A stretch of 64,000 bases of DNA from Bacteroidales bacterium (GTDB lineage: Bacteria > Bacteroidota > Bacteroidia > Bacteroidales > UBA932), in assembly GCA_017428725.1 (NCBI GenBank), contig JAFRQH010000022.1, forward strand, positions 1-64,000, written 5' to 3'. The position numbers were made by a program, and so were the translations under genes. Positions 8,073 to 17,275 of this stretch are shown here, piece by piece. The notes below the pieces were generated by a model. That model did not search any database and was not told where the DNA came from. It worked only from the letters and a program-made list of their open reading frames with translations. Within the stretch, counting starts at the first letter, position 1. Each line of letters starts with the position of its first letter.

Positions 8073-8628
8073 TAAAGAACGGATTATCCTCGGCATCGAT
8101 CCCGGGACCAACATTCTTGGTTTCGGGATCGTGCGTGTGGATGCCGCAGGGCACCCTTCATTCGTGGACATGGGCGTGGTGGACCTGCGCAAGGTCGAAT
8201 CCCCCTACGACAAACTCGAGGTGATCCACGAGAAAGTGGGTGCGCTCTGTGACCTTCACCACCCGGACGACCTGGCGCTCGAGTCCCCGTTCTATGGGCG
8301 CAATGCGCAGGTCATCTTCAAGCTGGGCCGCGCACAGGGTGCCGCGATGATCGCAGGTTTGCAGCGCGGATGTCGCATTTATGAGTATGCACCCCGCAAG
8401 GCTAAGATGGCCATCTGCGGCAACGGCGCCGCCTCGAAAGAGCAAGTTTCGCTGATGGTACAGCGGACGCTTGGCATCAAAATTGCTAACAAATACCTCG
8501 ACGCAACAGACGCCCTCGCCCTCGCGATGTGCCATTTCTACCAATTAAACAGCCCGCTTGCCAGCGTGCAGTCGGGTTCTAGTTGGGAGAAGTTTATTGC
8601 ATCCAACCCAAACCGTGTGAAGAAATAA
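8065..8628 (+). CDS. ruvC: Holliday-junction resolvase RuvC
   Basis: Endonuclease that cuts four-way DNA junctions with RuvAB. The best start is TTG at 8065, which overlaps the serS stop by 8 bases and gives 187 residues, the family length; the frame is open further upstream but that part is serS in another frame. Acidic active-site positions are visible: GIDPGTN near the start, ALESPFYGRNAQ, and DATDALALAMCHF near residue 155. The coupling to serS suggests co-transcription. Confidence 0.93.
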   Translation: MTNKERIILGIDPGTNILGFGIVRVDAAGHPSFVDMGVVDLRKVESPYDKLEVIHEKVGALCDLHHPDDLALESPFYGRNAQVIFKLGRAQGAAMIAGLQRGCRIYEYAPRKAKMAICGNGAASKEQVSLMVQRTLGIKIANKYLDATDALALAMCHFYQLNSPLASVQSGSSWEKFIASNPNRVKK

Positions 8629-8637
8629 CCAACCGTT

Positions 8638-11622
8638 ATGAAGTCAGCCAAATTCCTCCTGCTGCTCGCAGGAATGTTCCTGGGTTTCAGCTTGTTCGCC
8701 CAGAACAACATCAAAGGCGTCCTGGTCGATGAGTCGACCGGGGAACCTTTAGGTTTCGCCACCGTGTCCCTGACCCGTGAGGGGCAGTCCCGGCCGACGA
8801 AATATGTCCTCTCCAACGACAAGGGGGCCTTCACGCTGGAGTCCGTCCGTAACGGCAACTACACCATTTCGGCTGAACTGATGGGTTACATCGCCTACTC
8901 CTCCCAGGTCAAGATGGAGTCCAAACTGATCGACCTCAAGGAGATCAAGATGAAGGTCGACAGCGAACAGCTGGATGCCGCCGAGGTCTCCGCCCTCGGC
9001 AACCCGGTCGTCATCAAGAAGGATACGATCGAGTACAATATGTCCTCGTTCAATCCCACGGATACCGACAACCTGATCGACGTCCTCAAGAAGATGCCCG
9101 GCATCGAGGTGGCTGACGACGGCACGATCACGGCCAACGGCGAGACCATCAAGAAGATCACGATCGAAGGCAAGACCTTCTTCCTCAACGACCCTTCCGT
9201 GGCCACGCAGAACCTCCCCGCCAAGGTGATCAACAAGCTGAAGGTCATCCGCAAGAAGTCCGAGCAGGCAGAATTCACCGGCATCGACGACGGTGAGGAG
9301 GAGACGGTCATCGACCTCAACGTCAATCCCGGGATGATGCAGGGCCTGATGGGCCGTGCCACCCTCGGCGTCGGCCACGACCTTCCGGCCCACCAGGGCG
9401 ACCTCAATGACTGGCGCTATGTCGGCAACGTCTTCCTCGGTCGTTTCACGCAGAAGACCCAGCTCAGCCTCATCCTCAACGGCGGCAACACCAACGGCGG
9501 CCGTGGCGGTGGCCGTGGCGGCTTCGGCGGCGGAGGCGGCGGAATGGGCGGCGGAGGCGGCATGGGTGGCGGAGGCGGCATCTCCACCAACTACGGCGGC
9601 GGCCTGAATGCTGCGACCGAGGCTTTCGACGGCCGGATGCAGGTCGGTGGCAACTACAACTACAACCACAACAGCAACGAATCGCTGTCCGACCGCTCCA
9701 CGACCAACTTCTATACGACCGGAGCCCAGATCAACGGCAGCCATTCCGCCAACACCTCGCTCAACGACAGCCACAGCTTCGGCATCCGCCTGGAGCACAA
9801 GTTCTCGGACAACGCCTCGATCATCTTCGAGCCGCAGGTGAACTTCCGTACCGGTTCCACGACGTCCGCCAGCGACAGCGACACCTGGTCCGCCGACGCC
9901 AACGGCAACCCGGTCCAGCAGCTCAACACCGCCGTGATCCGCAACACCGGCGCCAGCAAGTCCACGGGTACCTCCGGCTACCTGCTCTACCGCCAGCGTC
10001 TCGGCATTCCGGGCCGTACCCTTACGGCCAACGTCCGCTACAGCTTGAACAAGAGCAATTCCGACGCGTTCAACAACAACACGACCAACTTCCTGACGGA
10101 GAACCGCATCACCGAGCTCAAGCAGCATTCCGTCAACGGCTCCAACAGCTACCAGACTTCCGCCCGGATGACGTACACCGAGCCGCTCGGCAACTACTTC
10201 TACCTGGAGGCCAATTACAACTTCTCCTGGAACAAGAATACGTCCGACAAGACCACGTACGACCTGCTCCTGGATCCTTACGGCGGCATCATCGACTACT
10301 CCAACACCAACGGTACGGAGCAGATCAACCGTCGCCACGACATCGGCGGCAACGTCCTCTTCCAGAACGACAAGTTCCATATGCAGGCCGGTTTCAGCGC
10401 GATGCCGAACTACACCTACAAGAAGACGGATGTGTACGACCTCGCCGGCGTGCTCACCCCGCAGACCTACGAGGACAACCGCTTCAACTTCTCCCCGCAG
10501 GCGATGCTGACCTGGAACCCGAACGACAGCTGGAACCTCCGTTTCAACTACCGCGGTACCTCCAACCAGCCGGAGACCTCCGACCTGATGCCCGTCCCGG
10601 ACAACTCCAACCCGCTGAGCGTGCGCTTCGGTAACCCTACGCTGACGCCATATTTCAACCACAACATGAATATGAACGTCCGCTACAACAACAGGGCGAA
10701 GTTCGTATCCGCCAACTTCCGCATCAACGGCGGTTTCACGCAGAATCCGATCGCCTCGCTGGCCATCCGCACCACCAGCGGCGGCCGCTACACGATGCCT
10801 TTCAACGGCCCCACCACGGGCAACGCCGGCGGCAACTACTTCTTCAACATCCCGATCGGCCGCTCCCCGTTCACCATCAGCAACCAGGGCAGCGCCCGCT
10901 GGAACCAGTCCTTCACCTATGAAGGCGTGAACGTGGATATGAGCAAGTACACCGAGGAGGGCTTCTACGAGTTCATGAACTGGTTCATCGACCAGTTCAA
11001 CGACCCGGCCTACCACAAGGCGCATATCGTGGGCATCACCACCAACAACGTTACCGCTTCGGAGATGATCACCCTGCAGTATCGCGGCTCCTCCGTGTCC
11101 GCCAACCTGAGAGGCAACACCGATATGAGCCTCACGTCCTACAACCGGACGGGCGACGCCGCCAGCCAGAGTAGCACGATCGCCCAGAACACGCTGACCT
11201 GGCGCAACTCCGTGAGCGCCGACTTCACCTGGACCGTGTCCTCGATCGGCATGGATTTCATGGCTGACGCCAACTACAGGTGGTACAACGGCTACACGAC
11301 CAACCCCGAGCCGCAGATGCTCGTCAACGCCACCATCAACAAGCGCATCGGCGCCGTGACCCTCTCGCTGTCGGCGACCGACCTGCTCGGCCAGTCCCGC
11401 GCCTTGATGGTGTCGGACAGCGGCGCGCAGCACACGGAGAGCCTGAGCAATACGCTCGGCCGCTATATCCTGCTGTCCTTCTCCTACAACTTCGGCCGTA
11501 TGGGCGGCCGGGGCAACCGCGGCGGCGGTGGTTTCCGCGGCGGCAATATGGGCGGCGGCGGAGGCTTCCGCGGCGGCATGGGCGGCGGCGGCTTCGGCGG
11601 CGGACGTCCCCCGATGATGTAA
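8638..11622 (+). CDS. Outer-membrane beta-barrel protein with N-terminal carboxypeptidase-like regulatory domain
   Basis: 994 residues. A signal peptide (MKSAKFLLLLAGMFLGFSLFA) is followed by a CarboxypepD_reg-like beta-sandwich (GVLVDESTGEPLGFATVSL, about residues 25-100), a plug-like domain (DTIEYNMSSFNPTDTDNLIDVLKKMPG) and a long Tyr/Asn-rich barrel ending in aromatic strands. This is the TonB-receptor-like OMP_b-brl_3 type of Bacteroidota; no TonB box is evident. Two Gly-rich blocks stand out, one near residues 283-320 and one at the C-terminus with GGxRGG/GGGFGGG repeats ending RPPMM after the last barrel strands. Substrate unknown. Nine bases after ruvC; a strong terminator follows. Confidence 0.88.
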   Translation: MKSAKFLLLLAGMFLGFSLFAQNNIKGVLVDESTGEPLGFATVSLTREGQSRPTKYVLSNDKGAFTLESVRNGNYTISAELMGYIAYSSQVKMESKLIDLKEIKMKVDSEQLDAAEVSALGNPVVIKKDTIEYNMSSFNPTDTDNLIDVLKKMPGIEVADDGTITANGETIKKITIEGKTFFLNDPSVATQNLPAKVINKLKVIRKKSEQAEFTGIDDGEEETVIDLNVNPGMMQGLMGRATLGVGHDLPAHQGDLNDWRYVGNVFLGRFTQKTQLSLILNGGNTNGGRGGGRGGFGGGGGGMGGGGGMGGGGGISTNYGGGLNAATEAFDGRMQVGGNYNYNHNSNESLSDRSTTNFYTTGAQINGSHSANTSLNDSHSFGIRLEHKFSDNASIIFEPQVNFRTGSTTSASDSDTWSADANGNPVQQLNTAVIRNTGASKSTGTSGYLLYRQRLGIPGRTLTANVRYSLNKSNSDAFNNNTTNFLTENRITELKQHSVNGSNSYQTSARMTYTEPLGNYFYLEANYNFSWNKNTSDKTTYDLLLDPYGGIIDYSNTNGTEQINRRHDIGGNVLFQNDKFHMQAGFSAMPNYTYKKTDVYDLAGVLTPQTYEDNRFNFSPQAMLTWNPNDSWNLRFNYRGTSNQPETSDLMPVPDNSNPLSVRFGNPTLTPYFNHNMNMNVRYNNRAKFVSANFRINGGFTQNPIASLAIRTTSGGRYTMPFNGPTTGNAGGNYFFNIPIGRSPFTISNQGSARWNQSFTYEGVNVDMSKYTEEGFYEFMNWFIDQFNDPAYHKAHIVGITTNNVTASEMITLQYRGSSVSANLRGNTDMSLTSYNRTGDAASQSSTIAQNTLTWRNSVSADFTWTVSSIGMDFMADANYRWYNGYTTNPEPQMLVNATINKRIGAVTLSLSATDLLGQSRALMVSDSGAQHTESLSNTLGRYILLSFSYNFGRMGGRGNRGGGGFRGGNMGGGGGFRGGMGGGGFGGGRPPMM

Positions 11623-11629
11623 TGCCAAG

Positions 11630-11668
11630 TGATAGCGGCCTGCAAGCGCAGGCCGCTATCATTTTATT
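11630..11668 (+). terminator. Intrinsic terminator after the beta-barrel gene
   Basis: 14-bp perfect stem TGATAGCGGCCTGC / GCAGGCCGCTATCA with AAGC loop, then TTTTATTT. The next gene's -7 box begins four bases later. Confidence 0.9.
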
Positions 11669-11671
11669 TAT

Positions 11672-11679
11672 TATCTTTG
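11672..11679 (+). promoter_or_regulatory. -7 box TATCTTTG for the LysE-PASTA-rluD-lnt operon
   Basis: Perfect TAnnTTTG, 7 bases before the ATG at 11687; the -33 position falls within the terminator stem. Predicts a leader of only a few bases. Confidence 0.75.
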
Positions 11680-11686
11680 CAAGGTT

Positions 11687-12313
11687 ATGCTGGTTTCGGT
11701 CCTGAAAGCCCTGCTGGTCGGCATCATCGCTGCCGTGCCCGTCGGCCCCATCTTCGTGATGGTGGTGCAGCGGACGCTGTGCCATCGCCGCCGGGCGGGC
11801 ATGATGGTCGGGCTGGGCGCCGCCGCCGGGGATGCGGTCTACGCCACTGTTGGCCTGCTGACTCTCGAGTTGATCAAGGGATTCGTGCTGGGACACCAGG
11901 CGGTCTTCCTGATCGCCGGCGGGGTGATCATCGGCGTGATCGGTGTCGGGATGCTTACCCGCGAGGTCTCCCTGAGCCTGCCGGAAGAGAAGCGCCAGGT
12001 GTCGGACTGGGCCTGTGCCGTACAAGCCTTCGTGAGCACGCTCTCCAACCCGGCGGCGCTCGCCACGATGCTGGCTTTGCTGACCGCCTTCGGGCTGGGC
12101 GCCGGCAGCTCCCGGGTGCCGCTCCCGCTGCTGGCCCTGCTGATCGGTGCCGGCGAGGCGCTGTACTGGTTTGTCGTGACCGGGTTGCTGGCTCGTTTCC
12201 TGCGGATCCGGGAGCGTACCCTGCGCATCGTGAGCCGTGTGGCCGGCGCCTTGGTGTGCGTGTTTGCCATTGTCCTGGTGGTCCGGGGCATATTGATGAT
12301 AATAGGAAGTTAA
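11687..12313 (+). CDS. LysE/RhtB-family amino-acid exporter-like membrane protein
   Basis: Inner-membrane protein of 208 residues with about six hydrophobic helices. The N-terminal AAVPVGPIFVMVVQRTL matches the LysE family signature (PGP-like turn), and VSTLSNPAALATMLALL in the middle matches the conserved NPK/NP motif. The family exports amino acids or related solutes; the substrate cannot be assigned. First gene of a compact operon with a PASTA protein, rluD and lnt. Confidence 0.85.
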   Translation: MLVSVLKALLVGIIAAVPVGPIFVMVVQRTLCHRRRAGMMVGLGAAAGDAVYATVGLLTLELIKGFVLGHQAVFLIAGGVIIGVIGVGMLTREVSLSLPEEKRQVSDWACAVQAFVSTLSNPAALATMLALLTAFGLGAGSSRVPLPLLALLIGAGEALYWFVVTGLLARFLRIRERTLRIVSRVAGALVCVFAIVLVVRGILMIIGS

Positions 12314-12316
12314 CAA

Positions 12317-13114
12317 ATGGATATCAAATCGATTCTCAACAACTGGATTGTCAAGAACGTCCTGCTGGCGGTGGCTTTCATCGCCGGCCTGGTGCTGCTC
12401 TCGACCGTCCTGCTCTCGCTCATCACGCAGCACGGGAGGGAGATCACCGTGCCTGACTTCACGAATATGACGCTGCAGGAGGCGCGCAAGGCCGCCTCCG
12501 AGGCCCACGTGCGGATCCTGGTGACCGACTCCACCTATGTCAAGCGGCTCAAGCCCGGGGCGGTCTATCTCCAGACTCCGAAAGCCGGCGAGCGCGTCAA
12601 GCGCGGACGCCGCGTCCGCCTGACCACCAACACCCTGGTCCCGAAAGAGGTGGTGATGCCGGCCCTGGTCGGCTATTCGATGCGCCAGGCCAAGGCCGAG
12701 CTCGTCCGCACCGGACTGACGCTCGGACGTCTGATCTACATCCGGGACATCGCCACGAACAACGTCCTGCGCCAGCAGCGCGGCGGCGTGGACATCAAGG
12801 CCGGCACGCGCCTGGCCAGCGGCACGACCATCAACCTGGTGGTCGGCCTGAGCCCCAACGACAACATGACCTACACGCCGAAACTCATCGGCAAGCAGTA
12901 TCTCCACGCCGTGGACCTCACTCAGGAGAGTTCCCTCAATGTCGGACAGCTCCATTTCGACGAGACCGTCAAGACCTACGCCGATTCCGTCAGCGCCGTC
13001 GTCTACCAGCAGCGTCCCGCCGCTTCCCAGCAGGTCCGGATGGGCACCGAGATGAGTTTCTCGCTGACCACGGATCCGGCCAAGGTCCCTGCCCAGACCT
13101 CCACCAAGAAGTGA
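12317..13114 (+). CDS. PASTA-domain protein, single-pass membrane
   Basis: 265 residues. An N-terminal membrane helix (about 14-38, VLLAVAFIAGLVLLSTVLLSL) anchors a periplasmic part made of three PASTA repeats: VPDFTNMTLQEARKAASEAH, MPALVGYSMRQAKAELVRTG, and a diverged third one starting TPKLIGKQY. PASTA domains bind peptidoglycan fragments. There is no kinase domain, as is usual for the Bacteroidota version. It starts 3 bases after the exporter gene and its stop shares a base with the rluD start, so it may link cell-wall sensing to this operon, but its role is not known. Confidence 0.9.
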   Translation: MDIKSILNNWIVKNVLLAVAFIAGLVLLSTVLLSLITQHGREITVPDFTNMTLQEARKAASEAHVRILVTDSTYVKRLKPGAVYLQTPKAGERVKRGRRVRLTTNTLVPKEVVMPALVGYSMRQAKAELVRTGLTLGRLIYIRDIATNNVLRQQRGGVDIKAGTRLASGTTINLVVGLSPNDNMTYTPKLIGKQYLHAVDLTQESSLNVGQLHFDETVKTYADSVSAVVYQQRPAASQQVRMGTEMSFSLTTDPAKVPAQTSTKK

Positions 13115-14136
13115 TGCCGGGCGGGGAGCAGGAGATGTTCGAGCACTTCCGGCTGGAAGTGGATCCGGGGCAGGCCCCTGTCCGGATCGACAAGTATATG
13201 TCCACGCACCTCGAGGACACGTCCCGCAACCGCATCCAGCAGGCCTTCAAGGAAGGCTATGTCCGGGTGGGGGAGACGACCGTCAAGGCCAACTACATCG
13301 TCCGGCCCGGCGACGTGATCCGCTTCGTGATGCCCTACCGCCGCCGGGGGCTGGAGATCATCCCGCAGGACATCCCCCTCGCGATCGTCTACGAAGACGA
13401 CGACGTGCTGGTGGTCAACAAGCCTGCGGGAATGGTGGTCCATCCCGGCCACGGGCACTATGAGGGCACGCTCGTCAACGCCCTGGCCCACCACCTGGGC
13501 ATCAGCCAGGACAGCGAGGCCCTGGACGAGCGGATGGGGATCCTGGTGCACCGCATCGACAAGGACACGAGCGGCCTGCTGGCCGTGGCGAAGAACGACG
13601 AGGCGCAGCTGAAGCTCGCGAAGCAGTTCTTCGACCACAGCATCGAGCGCCGCTACAACGCCGTGGTCTGGGGAGACCTCCGCGAAGACGAGGGCACGGT
13701 CGAAGGCTACATCGGCCGGGACCCGTCGGACCGCCTGCGTTTCAAGGCGGTCGAGGACGAGGCGCACGGCAAGCGCGCGGTCACGCATTTCCGCGTGCTG
13801 GAGCGTTTCGGCTTCGTGACCCTGGTCGAGTGCCGGCTGGAGACGGGCCGCACGCACCAGATCCGCGTGCATATGTCGATGCTCGGGCATCCGATATTCA
13901 ATGACGAGCGATACGGCGGCAGCGAGATCCGCAAGGGAACCATCTATGCCAAGTACAAGCAGTTCATCCGCAATTGCTTCGAGATCTGCCCGCGGCAGGC
14001 CCTCCACGCCCGGACCCTGGGCTTCGCGCATCCGCGCACGGGGGAGTGGCTCCAATTCGATTCCGAGCTTCCGGAAGATATGACCGCCCTTCTGGACAAA
14101 TGGCGCAAGTACTGCGGTCAGATGCCCGACGAATGA
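13114..14136 (+). CDS. rluD: 23S rRNA pseudouridine synthase, RluD type
   Basis: Isomerises uridines of 23S rRNA to pseudouridine. About 340 residues: an S4 RNA-binding domain (RIDKYMSTHLEDTSRNRIQQAF...VRVGETTVKANYIVRPGD) then the RluA/RluD catalytic domain with HRIDKDTSGLLAVAKN, whose Asp near residue 149 is the nucleophile. RTHQIRVHM is also present. The ATG at 13114 overlaps the upstream stop by one base (TGATG); a GTG three bases earlier and an ATG at 13135 are alternatives. The stop overlaps lnt by four bases. Confidence 0.93.
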   Translation: MPGGEQEMFEHFRLEVDPGQAPVRIDKYMSTHLEDTSRNRIQQAFKEGYVRVGETTVKANYIVRPGDVIRFVMPYRRRGLEIIPQDIPLAIVYEDDDVLVVNKPAGMVVHPGHGHYEGTLVNALAHHLGISQDSEALDERMGILVHRIDKDTSGLLAVAKNDEAQLKLAKQFFDHSIERRYNAVVWGDLREDEGTVEGYIGRDPSDRLRFKAVEDEAHGKRAVTHFRVLERFGFVTLVECRLETGRTHQIRVHMSMLGHPIFNDERYGGSEIRKGTIYAKYKQFIRNCFEICPRQALHARTLGFAHPRTGEWLQFDSELPEDMTALLDKWRKYCGQMPDE

Positions 14137-15761
14137 TGAGAAAACCCCAGACCCTGCCCTGGCTGCTCACGGCCCTGTCCGTGGTCCTGCTGAGCCTGCC
14201 CTGGCTGGTGCCCCATACCGGAGCGCTGGCGCTGGTGGCCTTCGTGCCCCTGCTGTGCGCGGATGCGCTCGCGGACCAGTACAAACTCCGCGCGCGCTGG
14301 CTCTTCCCGGCCGCCGCGTTCGTGGCGTGGAACGCCGCCACGACCTTCTGGGTCTGCAACGCCACCGTGGGCGGCGGACTGTTCGCCATCTTTGGCAATT
14401 CCGTGCAGATGATGCTGGTCTGGCTGCTCTTCCGCCTGGCCAGGCGGAAACTGCCGGGCGTGCTGCCCTACATCTTCCTGGCCGCGATGTGGATCGCCTG
14501 GGAGCGCCGCTACTTCGACGTGCAGATATCCTGGCCGTGGCTGACGCTCGGCGGGGCCTTTGCGCAGAGCACGCGCACCGTCCAGTGGTACGAATACACC
14601 GGGATGCTGGGCGGATCGCTGTGGGTCTGGCTCTCCAACCTGGGCATCTACGGGCTGCTGGTCGCCGTGTCCGGAGGCCACTGGCAGCGCTGGAACGACC
14701 TCGCGCGCGGTTGTGCTGCCGTCGGGATCGTGCTGGTGCTGGCCGGGCCCGTTGTGGCGTCGAAGTTCATCTATTCCGCGTACGAAGAGCGTTCCGAAGG
14801 GACGGTGGACGTGGTGGTCGGCCAGCCGAATTTCGACCCGTACCAGAAATTCGAGTCGATGAGCCAGGCTGCGCAGACCCAGGTCCTGCTGGAGGAGTTT
14901 GAGAAGGCGCTCGCCGCACGGCGGCCCGGTCCCCTTCTCCTGCTGGCGCCGGAGACCTTCACGGGCGACATCTTCCTGGACCGCGCGGAGTCCTCGCCCA
15001 CGATGGAGCGCATCCGTGGCTTCCTCGCGGAACATCCCGGGGCGGAGATGCTGCTGGGGGCCACGACGTACGACCTCTATGCCACACGCTCGGCCCCGAC
15101 CATCCTGGCACGCCCGTTCGGGGATGGCTGGATCGTCTCACACAACAGCGCGGTGATGACGAATGCGCACGACCCGGCGGAAGTGTACCACAAGAGCAAG
15201 TTGGTGGTGGGGACGGAGCTGACGCCCTATCCCAAGATCTTCGTGCCGCTGGACAACTGGCTGGCCAAGAAGATGGGTGCAAGCGGCTTGATGGGCCGCT
15301 GCGTGGGGCAGGACGGCGTGTCCCTGCTGCATTTCGGACCTGAGCGCATCCCGTTGGGCTGCGCCGTCTGCTACGAATCCGTCTACGGGGAGTATTGTAC
15401 GGAATATGTCCGCAAGGGAGCGAAGGCGATGACCATCATCACCAACGACGCCTGGTGGGGGAACACCCCGGGGTACCGCCAGCATCTGAGCTATGCCCGT
15501 CTGCGGGCGATCGAACTGCGGCGCGACATCGCCCGCTGCGGCAATACAGGCATCTCTTGCTTCATCGACCAGCGCGGCGAAGTGCTGGATCAGACGGAAT
15601 GGTGGACCCGCGGGACGCTCTCGGGCGTCGTCCACCTGAGCGGGGAGCAGACTGCGTTCGTGCGCCACGGCGACGTGGTCGGGCGCGTGTGCACGCTCCT
15701 TTTCCTGCTCCTCTCCGCCATCCTGCTGGTACGGCTCTTCGTACCGGGCAAGCGCGGCTAG
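14133..15761 (+). CDS. lnt: Apolipoprotein N-acyltransferase
   Basis: Inner-membrane enzyme that adds the third acyl chain to lipoproteins, 542 residues. About six N-terminal hydrophobic helices (to roughly residue 215) precede a periplasmic nitrilase-like domain. The Glu-Lys-Cys triad is visible as LLLAPETF (near 272), YHKSKLVVGTE (near 353) and CAVCYESVYG (near 412), with NDAWWGNTPGYRQH typical of Lnt. The start is the ATG at 14133 overlapping the rluD stop as ATGA; a longer open frame upstream lies over rluD. It converges on, and overlaps by four bases, the small RHH-like gene. Confidence 0.93.
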   Translation: MMRKPQTLPWLLTALSVVLLSLPWLVPHTGALALVAFVPLLCADALADQYKLRARWLFPAAAFVAWNAATTFWVCNATVGGGLFAIFGNSVQMMLVWLLFRLARRKLPGVLPYIFLAAMWIAWERRYFDVQISWPWLTLGGAFAQSTRTVQWYEYTGMLGGSLWVWLSNLGIYGLLVAVSGGHWQRWNDLARGCAAVGIVLVLAGPVVASKFIYSAYEERSEGTVDVVVGQPNFDPYQKFESMSQAAQTQVLLEEFEKALAARRPGPLLLLAPETFTGDIFLDRAESSPTMERIRGFLAEHPGAEMLLGATTYDLYATRSAPTILARPFGDGWIVSHNSAVMTNAHDPAEVYHKSKLVVGTELTPYPKIFVPLDNWLAKKMGASGLMGRCVGQDGVSLLHFGPERIPLGCAVCYESVYGEYCTEYVRKGAKAMTIITNDAWWGNTPGYRQHLSYARLRAIELRRDIARCGNTGISCFIDQRGEVLDQTEWWTRGTLSGVVHLSGEQTAFVRHGDVVGRVCTLLFLLLSAILLVRLFVPGKRG

Positions 15762-16000
15762 AACAATTTGGGATGGCTCTCGTCGAGTCCGGTGAGGACC
15801 CGCTCCATCACCGCCTGGCGGATCAGGGCGGAGCGGGAGGATACCTTGAAGCGCTTGCAATAGGTGTCGATGGCCGCAAGCTCCTGTGCGTTGAATAGCA
15901 CGGACTTGCGGTGGATGCGCCGGAGCGAGGCCCGCTGCTTGTCCAGGTACGCGGGATCCACGTTCGTGAATTTCTTGCTACTCTTCTTTCTCTTGGCCAT
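15758..16000 (-). CDS. Small ribbon-helix-helix-like protein
   Basis: 80 residues. A basic N-terminus (MAKRKKSSKKF) is followed by a segment with the RHH pattern: FNAQELAAIDTYCKRFKVSSRSALIRQAV, read as a beta strand then two helices with the Ser-Arg-Ser-x-x-Ile-Arg turn. Such proteins usually bind DNA as dimers; an antitoxin role would need a toxin partner, and none is adjacent. It overlaps the thioredoxin-like gene by 23 bases as last gene of the coaD operon. Confidence 0.65.
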   Translation of the reverse strand: MAKRKKSSKKFTNVDPAYLDKQRASLRRIHRKSVLFNAQELAAIDTYCKRFKVSSRSALIRQAVMERVLTGLDESHPKLF

Positions 16001-16799
16001 AGAGCATATTGATATAGTGGATGATTTCCTGCAGGTTCTCCATCTCCAGCCTCCGGCCGAGGATCTCGCCGTCCTTCCAGACCACGAACACCTTGGGCGT
16101 GGAGAACACGCCGTAGTCCAGCAGGAGCGTGGATTCGTTCTTCGGATCCCAGAGGTGGACCACCCGGACGTTCCTGTTGGGCGTGCGGATGGCCTTGCGG
16201 AAGGCGCGGAAGTCCCGCCTGTCGGTGTCTACGTCGATGGCGCAGAAGTCCATCGGAAACTGCACCTCCGCCAGTACGCTGGGCAGGACGTGGGTCTCCA
16301 GCCGGCATTTGGCGCAGTGTGGCGAGTAGAAGAACAATACCGTGATGCGGCCCTCCGCGGGGACGGTGCGCCGCCCCCCGCAGGGCGTGCGCAGCGTCAG
16401 GGTGGGCGCCGTCATCCCGAGCAGGGTGCTGCGGTTCTCCAGGGCGAAGCGCTCCGCCTCGAACATCTCGAACTCGCTGCGCGGCTTGACTTTGCCGGGG
16501 GAGATCCATTCGTCGAAGACGTGCACGGCCACGGCCTCCTCGCCCATCACGCGGCTGAAACGGTAGTGGTCAAAAATGGCGAGCGCCACGTGCTGGCGGG
16601 TCAGGGAGTCGCGGCAGGAGGCGATGAGCGCATCGAATTCGTCGTTCTTGACGGAGACCTCCTCGCGCTCCAGTGCACCGTAGAACTGCGTCAGCAGGCT
16701 GTCCAGGGGGGCATAGCGGCCGGTGGTGTCGATCTGGGCCCGTCCCGGCAGGCAGAGCCCCAGGACGAGCAGCAGGCTGAGCAGTCGGGGGATCCTCAT
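15978..16799 (-). CDS. Secreted thioredoxin-like protein (TlpA/DUF5106 type)
   Basis: 273 residues. Signal peptide MRIPRLLSLLLVLGLCLPGRA, a helical N-terminal half, then a thioredoxin fold with the active site FFYSPHCAKCRLE (CxxC) near residue 168 and the cis-Pro region FSTPKVFVV. This build is common among Bacteroidota envelope thiol-disulfide proteins. The ATG at 16799 overlaps the coaD stop by four bases, and the 3' end overlaps the RHH gene, so all three are co-transcribed. Substrate unknown. Confidence 0.85.
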   Translation of the reverse strand: MRIPRLLSLLLVLGLCLPGRAQIDTTGRYAPLDSLLTQFYGALEREEVSVKNDEFDALIASCRDSLTRQHVALAIFDHYRFSRVMGEEAVAVHVFDEWISPGKVKPRSEFEMFEAERFALENRSTLLGMTAPTLTLRTPCGGRRTVPAEGRITVLFFYSPHCAKCRLETHVLPSVLAEVQFPMDFCAIDVDTDRRDFRAFRKAIRTPNRNVRVVHLWDPKNESTLLLDYGVFSTPKVFVVWKDGEILGRRLEMENLQEIIHYINMLYGQEKEE

Positions 16800-17269
16800 A
16801 TCACGTCGGGCAGGGTGATCCCTTCGGGGAGGAACTCCCGGGTGTCGCCGCGGTGGCGGAGCAGGTCGCGCACGGCCGAGGAGGAGATGTGGGCGAACTC
16901 CTGCGCCGTGGGGATGATGATGGTCTCGATCTCGGGGGCCAGCCGGCGGTTGGCGTCCGCGATGGCTTTCTCGTTGTCGAAGTCCATCATGTTGCGGATG
17001 CCCCGGACGATGTGGCGGATGCCGAGCTGCCGGCAGATGTCGATGGTCAGGCAGTCGTAGGAAATGACGCGCACGCGGTCTCCCAGCTCGGCCGTGGCCT
17101 GGCGGCAGATGTCGATCTTCTGTTCGTTGGTGAAGAATCCGCGCTTGTCCTGGTTGATGCCCACGGCCACCACGACTTCGTCGAACATCGTCAGCGCCCT
17201 GCGGAGGATGTTGAGATGTCCTGCGGTGAACGGGTCGAAAGAGCCCGGAAATAAAGCGATTGTCCTCAT
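16796..17269 (-). CDS. coaD: Phosphopantetheine adenylyltransferase
   Basis: Penultimate step of coenzyme A synthesis: transfers AMP to 4'-phosphopantetheine. 157 residues, the usual length; starts MRTIALFPGSFDPFTAGHLNIL with the TxGH nucleotidyltransferase motif, and has GIRNMMDFDNEKAIADANR and HISSSAVRDLL further on. Start chosen at 17269, where a TATATTTG box ends 7 bases upstream. Divergent from ung, first gene of a three-gene operon. Confidence 0.96.
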   Translation of the reverse strand: MRTIALFPGSFDPFTAGHLNILRRALTMFDEVVVAVGINQDKRGFFTNEQKIDICRQATAELGDRVRVISYDCLTIDICRQLGIRHIVRGIRNMMDFDNEKAIADANRRLAPEIETIIIPTAQEFAHISSSAVRDLLRHRGDTREFLPEGITLPDVI

Positions 17270-17275
17270 AACAAA

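Noticed and set aside
8749-11628. 959-residue open frame antisense to the barrel gene
   Set aside because: His/Val/Ala/Asp-rich shadow of high-GC coding sequence; the plus strand encodes a coherent signal peptide and barrel.
15758-16000. Toxin-antitoxin module with the RHH-like protein as antitoxin
   Set aside because: No small toxin-like gene adjoins it; its neighbour is a thioredoxin-like gene on one side and convergent lnt on the other.
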